From: Chromera velia
Lineage: Eukaryota; Sar; Chromeraceae
NCBI GenBank assembly: GCA_018398765.1
Contig: JAHBMJ010001525.1
Span: forward strand, 2,501 to 29,655
DNA length: 27,155 nucleotides
Reading direction: 5' to 3'
Below the pieces are notes generated by a model that saw only the letters and a list, made by a program, of their open reading frames with translations, searched no databases and was not told the DNA's origin. Both the position numbers and the translations under genes were made by a program. Positions 19,623-27,155 of this stretch are shown here, one piece after another. The first letter of the stretch is position 1. Each line of letters starts with the position of its first letter.

Positions 19623-19640
19623 TTGTAATCTAGGTTACAA
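19623..19640. repeat. Palindrome TTGTAATCTAGGTTACAA, copy 3
   Basis: Arms TTGTAA and TTACAA around a tCTAGg core. Relative to copies 1 and 2 the arm base C is T on the left and, matching it, G is A on the right, so the symmetry is kept by paired changes. Confidence 0.65.
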
Positions 19641-19740
19641 TTATCTTATAGAACAAGTAGCCAGTTTTTTAGTCAGCCTGAGTTCCTGAGAGAGACACAG
19701 TTATAAAATTTATTCACACCACTGATATAAATTATTAGCT

Positions 19741-21180
19741 TTTGGTTAAGTGCAGGAGGCCTTGTAGGGCTGGGATGGGGAGGTAGAGGTGGAAGTGGAT
19801 TTTGCAGAGCCTTTTGCGAGCAAGAAGGCAGGGCGGTCCGCCTTCAAGATCAGTGTCACTGATCTGAAGTTTACAGACGACCTGGCCGCACCCGAGACGC
19901 GAGAGCGTCGCATGCAGGAGTTTGCAGATCGTCTACAGGCAGCGTGCAACAGGTGCGGATTAAAAATCTCCATCAAGAAGACAGAGATGATGGTGCAGCC
20001 GGGAAGAGGGGAGGAAAGGCACATAGGAGAGCCGCGTCAGTCTACCATTACCATCAAGGGACAGCCCCTGCAGGAGGTAGAGCAGTTCTGGTACCTGGGG
20101 GGGGTGATGTTGAATGACGGGTCTCTCAACGGAGAGATCTATCACTACATCCAGAAACCAGGGATGGTGTGGGGGAAGTTGCAGGGGGATCGAGGTGTGG
20201 AAGCGGGCAGGGCTCACAACAAAGACAAAAATACACATATTCAGAGGTGAAGTCCTCCCCGCCCTCCTCTATGGGGTAGAGACCTAGGCAGCCCGAAAAG
20301 ACCAGATCGGGAAGTTGGAGTCATGGTGCATGGCGCGTATGAGGCAGGTGACGAACCAGCCTCGTCAGGAGCATACTCCTAACACCGCCCTCCGCCGTGC
20401 GTTTGGATTACGCACGATTGAGAACACCGTCCGACTTACTAGACTCCGGTGACTGGGGCATATTGGGAGGATGGGGGGAGAGCGTCTTCCCTGTTAGTTG
20501 TTGTTTGGGCATCTCCAAGGAGAGCGTCCCCTTGGTTGACCCCTCTTTCGTTGGAGCGACTGTGTCCTTTCTAATTTCCGCCTTCTGGAAATTAATGAGG
20601 CCAAGTGGCAGACACTTGTCTCTCATAGAGGCAGGTGGAGGGCGTTAATTCAAGATGGGGTGAAAGAGGTAGAGGAGAGAGCAGCGGAGGAAAAGAAAAA
20701 GAAAATGGAAGTGAGAAAGGGGCAGAGAGATGGAGATACGAAGTGTGAGGCATATAGACGAACGTTTTCCACCCTCTCGGGGCTTCGTATTTACACAAGC
20801 AAAGCACACAAGAACCTCGCCTCTAGACAGCCAGAGCAGCCGAAGAAGGCAGTCAAAGAAAAGAAGGGAAGCTGGGTTTAGGGCTGTCAGGTGAAGGAAA
20901 TTCTTAGGAAGTACAAGCAGGGAAGAGGATGGTATTATGAGATGGCGTGGCATGGCTGGCAGTCAACATCACATGAAGCAGCCTCGCTCATGTGCAAGCA
21001 CGCCCTGCCAGAAGTGGAAGAATTTAAGAAAAAATGCAGTTGTTAAGCTATTTGCCAAATGTTATGAAATGAGGGTCTATCATTTAATAATCTGCCTTGC
21101 ATGTTATGACTTGCCGAACGCTAGACACCTATTATGGGCCGATAGCGATGGCGTATGATGATGATGATGATAAAATTTGT
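19741..21180 (+). mobile_element. 5'-truncated, decayed non-LTR retrotransposon (LINE)
   Basis: The frame from 19774 reads as the C-terminal half of a LINE reverse transcriptase: SVTDLKFTDDLA (the xxDD active-site motif, here FTDD), LKISIKKTEMMV, and VEQFWYLGGVMLNDGSLNGEI. After a frameshift near 20200 it continues KIHIFRGEVLPALLYGVET, then TRLR-stop-LGHIGRM, the usual 'rLrWlGH..Rm' block. Further on come KWQTLVSHRGRW, a degenerate C2H2-like finger KCEAYRRTFSTLSGLRIYTS, and a closing block GWYYEMAWHGWQ...KKKCSC ending in TAA at 21044. In-frame stops at 20285 (TAG), 20450 (TGA) and 20879 (TAG) show it is dead. The 3' end carries (ATG)n at 21154-21172, the kind of short-repeat tail seen in L2/CR1-like elements. 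Endonuclease and the N-terminal RT are missing. Confidence 0.85.
19774..21046 (+). pseudogene. Reverse transcriptase/zinc-finger ORF2 remnant
   Basis: Coding part of the element described at 19741. There is at least one frameshift near 20200, others between 20460 and 20590, and three nonsense codons. Two of the stops fall where LINE proteins normally have Trp (YGVETW and RLRWLGH), each explained by one G-to-A change. The degenerate finger keeps its first Cys and the last His but has Tyr where the second Cys and first His would be (CEAY, RIYTSKAH). Confidence 0.8.
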
Positions 21181-21475
21181 AATAAAATAAAGATAAAGGC
21201 TTCGCTACTAGTATGCTATGAAGTATGCACCTATAGGGATTAATGCAGTTTAGAATGTTTAAAAACTTTAAACTATATATAGTTTAGAACTGATAAAGGA
21301 ATCTAAAATTACCGATGAGTAAAAACTTTAGAAAGGTTTAATGATAAAGAAAGTTGTACCTAGAGTTGTACTAAGGTATAGACTAAGTTGTACTAAAACT
21401 ATTTAGACAGGGTCACACATATACGTATAGTGGATCCCTAGGTGAATTTATTGAAATGCTAATTGAAACGTGAGC
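21060..21475. other. AT-rich island between the LINE tail and the uL15 gene
   Basis: No coding signal. AAATAAAATAAAG near 21183 lies just after the (ATG)n tail. A GTTGTAC word repeats at about 21353, 21365 and 21387. TTTATT at 21447-21452 reads AATAAA on the minus strand, about 410 nt downstream of the uL15 stop, and may be its polyadenylation signal. Confidence 0.45.
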
Positions 21476-21857
21476 ATTGAAAAGAAGAAAAATTTAAATT
21501 CCTCGGTGAAATCGTCTGTCCCTGTCCGCATTCGCCTGCCTGCTTCAAGCGATCGCCTCTCCGCATTCACCAATCCCTTCCTATGTCCCCTCTGGGGGAC
21601 AGTTAGAGAAGACAGCCGGCAGGAACGCAACGATTCCATGGGCGGAGGAAGACGTACAGATCACGCGCACTGAGACCGGCACGATCAAAAAATCATTCGG
21701 CGGCAAGGGGACCCACGCATTCCCCTTTTCGCTGTCGCTTCCATTCCACCAGACACAAGGGAGGACAGCGGGAATGGAAGGGAAGAGAAGAAGCCACGCA
21801 GGCACGCATGCTTGCAGTCTTTCTTCCTAGGCTGGATATGACTGCCTCTCCTCCCTC
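21476..21857 (-). other. Probable 3' UTR of the uL15 gene
   Basis: GC-balanced sequence following the uL15 stop codon on the minus strand, up to the AT-rich island. No convincing coding frame or repeat is visible. Confidence 0.4.
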
Positions 21858-24800
21858 TTATGATGATGCTGGTGCTGCCCCCTGTGCGATTCCTGCCTCC
21901 TCCATCTCCTTTTTCTTGGCGAGATACCTCTCCAGTCCGATCTTTTTCCTGATGGCCTTCGGGAGGGGGCCGTGCCAGACGAACCGCTTGGGAATCTTGT
22001 CGTGGCCCTCTCTGTCGGGATCGTACCTGCATCCAACCAATGAACCAACCAATCAACCAACCAATCAACCAATCAATCAATCAATCAATTAATCAGGGAA
22101 TACAGCGAGAAAAATGCGATCGCTTGTTCATCTATCTTGCCATTTACTGCCTGTCTATTAGTACACACGTAAACGAATACACAACAAAGGAACAGAAAAG
22201 ACAACCCCTCTGCGCCCTTGACTTCCTCACCGTACCAACATTTCTTTATAGACGCTGTCTTCCTTGTTAGTCTTCTTGGGCTCATCCATTCCGTCCAAGT
22301 CTTTCATTTCCCTCTTCGTTTCTCTCTGTCTCTCTCTCTCTCTTTCTCGGGGCCAGTTTTTACATGATGTCTCTCTGTCTGTCTTAACAGCGAAATGATG
22401 TGAGTCGGCTCGAGAGAGATGCGCCAACAGAATCTGTCCTATCCCTTCCTTTGCGTCCCTCCCTGATTTTCCCTCATTCTCCTCTCCCACCCCCCCTTCC
22501 TTGAATTTTTCTAGAGATTGACTGACTGACTCCATGACAACCTTGTCGTGGGTCTTTTTCTGGAGGACCAGACACTTCCCTCCTAGCGCGATGATCTGCC
22601 TGGCAGCGGGTTTGGTGAACGCGTGGGCCTTCACGGTCAAGTTCTTCTTCGTCAACTTGAAGTTCTTATCCTCCCACTTGTTCAGAGAAACAACCTGCAC
22701 TCACTCTCTCACCCACACAAACAGACAGACACAGACACAGACAGACAGACAAAGAGTCTATACAGACACACATACTCGCAAACTGGGAAACAGAAACGTG
22801 TACGACAAGAGATAATTCGAGCCAACTGGAAAAATACGGAAGCAAGTGCAGAAACAGAATGGAAAGATACATGCAGGGAAACGTCGAAGAAGCCGGGAAA
22901 ACGAATTCACTTGTCCCATCACAATCTTTTCTCTCCCCATGTCTCTCTCTTTCCGTTTGTCTCGCCCCCTTAAGCTCTGAGAGCAACAAAGAAAAAAAAA
23001 GAACGGCACCTTGAGACCCTCTTGCATGCTAAATGACATATGTACACTTCATGAATCCTCTATCCCTTGCCCAACATATGGGAGCCATGCCGCCATTCAG
23101 AAAGCAAATTTCAACGTCCCCTTCACTTACGTCATTCGAGCCGACATTTATCATTCAAAAGGGCGAATGGAAGAAAAAGGAAAATTCATCGACTGAAAGA
23201 AACTCGAGAGGCCAACACTCTCTCGGTCTAGCTGTCTCCCTGCCTGCTCACCTTGATGGGTCTGATCATTCTCTTCCTCCACTGCAGGGGGGCCCTGTAG
23301 ACGTCTCGAAGGGTCAACCAATCGACTGTGCTGCCCTCAGGAGCGTGTTCAATCATCTTCAGAGTCAGAAGCGTCGGCTCAGAGTCCTTTCGCTGCCAAC
23401 TGAAGAAAAGACGAAGAGGGAGAAGAGGACGCAATGGGAGCGGAACGAAAAGAAGTGAATGAGAGCGCCATCGAAGTACAGGGAGTAGAGAATTCAAGGC
23501 ACTTAGAAGGGAAGGGAAGCATCCACACGAAAGGAAAAGAGGCTGGGCAGAGAGAGAAAACACAAACGACAGGAACAAAAACACCGTCAGAGACGGATAC
23601 CGAAACACAGCCCCCTTTTACCATCACCACCATCAAAGTCCAACACGCACACAAAAAAGGAGCGGAGCAAAAGACCGGGGCAAGAAGCAAGCGAGCAAAG
23701 AAACGAATGGATAGAAGCGATTGAATGACCACCAGGCAGAAAGGAGAAAAAGACGGGACAATAAACAAGAAAGAAAAGCACACACGCAGAACAACTGACT
23801 GCCAGCCAGGTCCCAGGGGCTTCCGGACAAATTTAGGAAGCCGTCTGTAGAGAGGAGTTGCACCTCCATCAAACCCTGTAAGAATGAAAGAGGCAGTCAA
23901 GAGGAGAGAGGGAATAAGGGAAGAAGATGAGAATAGAGCACCCTCTACGAACGCACGTTGTTGCGGGTTGATTGAATCATCCAGCCAACCAGCCACCAGT
24001 ACCACTAAGCGTCTCTTGCCATTCTGAAGCGTATTGTCATTCCACAAAACTGCAAATCGCATCCATATAAGCTCTTCTTTCCTTTTCCTGCCGTAAAACT
24101 CCCGCATGATTACTTGACCTCCCTCTCCGTCTCCGTCTACATGCGTCTCTCAACCTCACTAGTGGAACAGGAACCTCCGAAGTCACTCCATATCGGTCTT
24201 CTTTGCGATAATCAGCGCGCTCGCTCCATCACAGGCCAACGGACATATTCGGAATGACGCACGCAAGCCCAGCCTTTTGTGACCGCCAAAAAGGATGACA
24301 GATGGATCGATGGATGGAAGGAAAGAGGCAGAAATGGAAAGAAAGGAGGGAGCTGAGAGAGTGACAAATGGCAGACGGAAGGGGGGAGCAGCAGGAAAAG
24401 GCGTCGCCGAGATGATGAGAGAGGTGGCGAGAAAATTATTCTCCTGACGCGTGGAGACACGCGTGGGGAGGTCCGAAAAAAATAGACACGCACGCACAGA
24501 TGGATGGATGGACGCCCGGTCTTTCGGAGAGAAGGAAGGGAAAGTCAGTCACTCACTCACTCACATGGTCGTGTGCCGCCACTGGTCCTCTTGTTTTGTC
24601 CTCCCTGTCCTCTGCATGAGTTCTTCCCTCTCTTGCTGCCTGCGCCCCTTCCGACCCTTTGCTTTTTCTTGACGTGACTTCCCATTTTCCTCACCATCTC
24701 GTCATGCCTGCATACTCGCATCAATTCAAGGGAAGCAACGAAGGAATCATCTCTTTTGACACAGATTGAGGCCGTGTGTGTGTGTGTGTGTGTGTGTTGT

Positions 24801-25211
24801 CATCTCGGTCGTTCCCCTCTTTTTTTGTTCGGTCGGACGAATCCTGAGGGCCCGCACCAAGCAAACAGGCAAGAGAGGCTTGCAAGACAAGGGGAAGAGT
24901 CAAAACAACACGACCGAAACTTGTTGCAGGCAAGAAAAGAAAGTACATGACATTCTGCATTCAAACACTCAAAACAGGCAAGCAAGCTGACGCACACAGG
25001 CACCCTTTCTCCCTCTCTCTCTTGTATGCTTTGCCGACTGACGTGCAGGGTCCCTGTTCCTCTGGTGTCTGCGTGATGTACGCGAACTTTCTTCCTGCGT
25101 GATCCGTCTCCAGGGGTCTGCTTGGGTCGACCTCCAGTCCCAACTTCTTCAGAAGGTCCACCTCCACCTTGAACCCGTTCTTCACAGGCCCGTCATCCTG
25201 TCATACACACA

Positions 25212-25249
<38 letters not shown>

Positions 25250-26078
25250 TCATCAGAGAGGCAAATGTACACGGGGAAAAGGGGGGATGGGGGAGGGGAT
25301 GAAATGGAGAGGACAAAAAGCAAATTGAAGAGAAAAGAAGAGAGCGAACCAGGTATCGGCAGACAGCCACACACGCAGGAGGCACAGAGAAGGGCACACG
25401 CAGAAAAAGGGCACAATCATCCACCGCACCTTCCCTCGCCCCCCCCCCCGTCCGACCTCCCACTGGAGCGCTGTGCCCATCAGGTAGTCCCTCACAGTCG
25501 CCTTGTCGGGATCTCCAGTGATGAGGTCTTCGCCCTTCAGCATCTGACCCAGGTTCGAGGGGATGGCGCTCTGCACACACACACACACACACACTCATTC
25601 ACTCAGACGGGAGCCACAACGAATGAGAAAGAAGGAAGGAAAGAGCAAAGGAAGGAATAAACGGGATGGGGTGGAGGACTGCTTTGCAGATTGTTGGAAG
25701 GAACGTCTTGGTTGGTGCAGAGCTCTCATCGATGCACTTCGATGAGCCGAAGGAATACCGAACTAACTTGCTGTGCGCTTCCATGCTATCCGAATAACCC
25801 GTTTCTATTTCTTTCTCGACTCAGATCTCCTTTCTCTGCACGCTTCGGTGTGTGTGAAGGCAGATGCGTGCATCAGGTTTTGCAGAGCTGCCTCTAACCT
25901 TCCCTTTCCCCGCCCCACCTTGAGGTTTTTGCGTTCTTCCGGGGAAACCTTCAGTCCCGTTCTCTTCTCGTAGACCTCTATGGCCTCATCAGGCGCTCCC
26001 ATGTACCACTGGAGGTCGTCCTCCTTGAAGGTGCTCTCGTCATTCATGTCAATAGGACGCTATAGGCAGAAAGAAGGG

Positions 26079-26116
<38 letters not shown>

Positions 26117-26475
26117 ACACAGACGCACACACAGGAAGAGGAACGACAATACGTAAGCGAGAGAAAGGAAAGAGGCACAGTCCAAAGGGGAGTTGAGCAG
26201 AGGAAAATCAAGACGCAGAAAGAAAATAAAAAAAGGAACGAGCAGCGAAAGGAAAGGGGGTGAGGCACGCAAAACGAAGGAAGGATTCTCTCTTTCCCCG
26301 CTTTCTCACTAATTGCGAGCACAGTGTGAAACCTCTTTTCTCTTCGTTCTTTTCCGTCTCACTGGCTGATTGATTCACAAACAAATTATGTCGTCTTTCG
26401 ACTTCTTCTTTCTTCCATTTCTTTGGCTTGCTTTTCTTCTGAAACAAGGACAGACAGACAAACGGAGAGGCAGAG

Positions 26476-26515
<40 letters not shown>

Positions 26516-26516
26516 N

Positions 26517-26578
<62 letters not shown>

Positions 26579-27155
26579 TGGACATACGTACACCTGGATG
26601 CCTTGCTGGGTGCCTGACCATCATTCGATCATGGAATTGCCTGTCTATTTTCTCTCCCGTCTCCTCCTCGATTCTCTTGATCAGTTTGTCCGTCTCCTCT
26701 GGGCTGGGCGGTTCCTGTTTCAAAATCTCGTTGCCGACTTCTGCCAGTTTGTTCAGAGGCGTGTCTAGGAGCATCTTGCTGAGCATAGTCAGACTGAATC
26801 TCCACCTGGATTTGGACCCCACTTCCATTCTCCACTCAGGTACGAGCTCTTTAAACCTCTCCTGGTTCCTCACCCACGTCTCGTACGATTGGGGCCATCT
26901 CTTTTTAGCCACAGCCGCGTACCGCAACGCAAGGGCCTGGATGTCGGCCATCATCTCCTCCTGTACCTCTGTCACGGCAATGTGACGCTGGAGGGGCGTC
27001 ATCTTGTTGCGCATCCCCGACATCGTCAGCACATGTATCCTCGCCAAATACGGCTTCTCGATAATCTCCACACTGTACACACAGCCCGACCAAGAGGGAA
27101 CCATTTGAAAAGAGAGGAAAGGACAAAAAAACGGAGAGAGAGGGGGGGGGGGGGG
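21858..27155 (-). CDS. Organellar (probably mitochondrial) large-subunit ribosomal protein uL15, N-terminally extended, 5' end beyond window
   Basis: Exons, 5' to 3': 27072-26592, 26438-26379, 26059-25919, 25570-25457, 25197-25043, 24707-24565, 23875-23800, 23399-23252, 22694-22542, about 22312-22231, and 22026-21858 (stop TAA). The phases agree at every junction, but the exact sites around 26379-26592 and 22312-22542 are least sure. uL15 signature: QRVGRGAGSKRGKNSCRGQ, GGQNKRTSGGTRP, then FDGGATPLYRRLPKFVRKP (the usual FEGGQ.PLYRRLPK), and LTKKNLTVKAHAFTKPAARQ with IIALGGKC near the C-terminus. The basic N-terminal loop threads 23S rRNA in bacterial ribosomes. Upstream exons add at least about 300 residues with no recognised domain (for example LLKKLGLEVDPSRPLE, EDDLQWYMGAPDEAIEVYEK); downstream exons add a charged tail (RYDPDREGHDKIPKRFVWHG...ASS). 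The first exon seen begins after tgtgtgtacag, so the start codon and any targeting peptide lie outside. A plastid location is not excluded. Confidence 0.85.
22032..22095 (-). repeat. (CCAA)n/(TCAA)n tract next to the last uL15 acceptor
   Basis: The plus strand reads CCAACCAATCAA repeats. On the transcript strand this is (TTGG)n/(TTGA)n and ends eight bases before the acceptor ggatgcag of the terminal exon. Confidence 0.85.
22722..22755 (-). repeat. (CAGA)n tract upstream of the uL15 exon at 22694
   Basis: The plus strand reads CAGACAGACACAGACA; the transcript strand reads (TCTG)n. It lies about 30 nt upstream of the acceptor gagtgcag. Confidence 0.85.
24772..24798 (-). repeat. (GT)n on plus strand within a uL15 intron
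   Basis: Thirteen GT units on the plus strand, (CA)n on the transcript strand. It is an exception to the strand bias of the other intronic repeats, and lies about 65 nt upstream of the exon beginning at 24707. Confidence 0.85.
25202..25250 (-). repeat. (CA)n(GA)n block forming a 3' splice region
   Basis: On the transcript strand it reads (CT)n(GT)n followed by atgacag and the exon at 25197. The microsatellite takes the place of an ordinary polypyrimidine tract. Confidence 0.9.
25573..25594 (-). repeat. (CA)n block forming a 3' splice region
   Basis: On the transcript strand it is (GT)n running straight into gtgcag and the exon starting at 25570; there is no separate pyrimidine tract. Confidence 0.9.
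26078..26116 (-). repeat. (GA)n block, 3' splice region of the exon at 26059
   Basis: On the transcript strand it is (CT)n followed by ccccttctttctgcctatag, a very strong polypyrimidine tract. Confidence 0.9.
26475..26578 (-). repeat. Long (CA)n(GA)n block with one ambiguous base
   Basis: About 70 nt of CA followed by GA repeats, with a single N at 26516. On the transcript strand it is (CT)n(GT)n. It lies in the intron between 26592 and 26438. The N and the likely length error in the repeat do not affect coding sequence. Confidence 0.9.
27142..27155. other. Terminal G homopolymer at the window end
   Basis: The window ends in 14 consecutive G. This resembles the G runs that bound the internal gap and suggests that the sequence stops at a poly-G block that could not be read through. 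Confidence 0.8.

Larger units (their letters stand above)
19041..19740. other. Intergenic: kinase 3' flank then AT-rich island
   Basis: 19041-19250 is GC-balanced and probably 3' UTR. From 19250 to 19740 it is AT-rich with no coding signal. It contains two copies of the TTGyAA/CTAG palindrome (19482-19499 and 19623-19640) and an inverted GGGCCC...GGCCCC pair near 19518-19535. The island stops abruptly where the retrotransposon remnant begins. Confidence 0.55.

Noticed and set aside
22227-22700. 157-residue continuous minus-strand frame read as one exon
   Set aside because: Both ends are true uL15 exons in the same frame, but the middle is (GA)n-rich and unlike protein. A donor after GACAAG at 22542 is more likely, though retention of this in-frame intron cannot be excluded.
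23379-24107. 242-residue minus-strand open frame
   Set aside because: Only the part at 23875-23800 (and the next exon from 23399) is real, as uL15 exons. The rest is intron that happens to be open; its hydrophobic text is not a membrane protein.
25169-25660. 163-residue plus-strand open frame
   Set aside because: Antisense to two uL15 exons and made of His-Thr and Arg-Glu repeats from CA and GA microsatellites.

Overview
This is nuclear DNA from a microbial eukaryote. Genes are split by short (about 55-75 nt) and longer GT-AG introns, coding sequence is GC-balanced with long low-complexity inserts, intergenic DNA is AT-rich, and microsatellites are extremely abundant. There are no operons or Shine-Dalgarno spacing. 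The style (extended organellar ribosomal proteins, low-complexity insertions, non-LTR retroelement debris) fits an alveolate alga such as a chromerid (Chromera-like). That placement is an inference from style, not from a marker gene.

Layout, left to right. 1-525: possible coding tail of an upstream gene. 526-3125 (+): two-exon gene with a hydrophobic N-terminus and an HxD...H iron-site pattern, probably a PhyH/2OG-Fe(II)- or cupin-type dioxygenase. 3749-5491 (+): single-exon family-25 glycosyltransferase with signal peptide and EDD motif. 5500-6830: AT-rich island with a TTGCAA/CTAG palindrome and CAACA-type repeats. 7246-9694 (-): a WW-domain exon and, across about 1.7 kb of (TCTG)n DNA, a signal-peptide plus transmembrane protein; these may be one gene. 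About 10.05-13.46 kb (+): a multi-exon gene I do not recognise, with two large repeat-filled introns. 13.46-14.8 kb: AT-rich DNA with a 181-N assembly gap flanked by G runs. 14820-19040 (+): protein kinase with a long Gln/Ser/Pro-rich N-terminus. 19.25-19.74 kb: second AT-rich island with two more copies of the palindrome. About 19741-21180 (+): 5'-truncated, decayed non-LTR retrotransposon (RT C-terminal half, degenerate zinc finger, (ATG)n tail). 21858 to beyond 27155 (-): organellar ribosomal protein uL15, reconstructed from eleven exons, with an N-terminal extension of at least about 300 residues.

The most useful results are the uL15 gene model, in which nearly all exon phases close; the strand bias of intronic microsatellites (the transcript strand is nearly always the CT/GT/TCTG-rich one, often running into the 3' splice site); and the recurring palindrome confined to AT-rich islands. 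Adjacent co-oriented secreted dioxygenase and GT25 genes raise the possibility of a hydroxylation-glycosylation pair, which is speculative. I found no convincing tRNA or rRNA gene and no CRISPR array.
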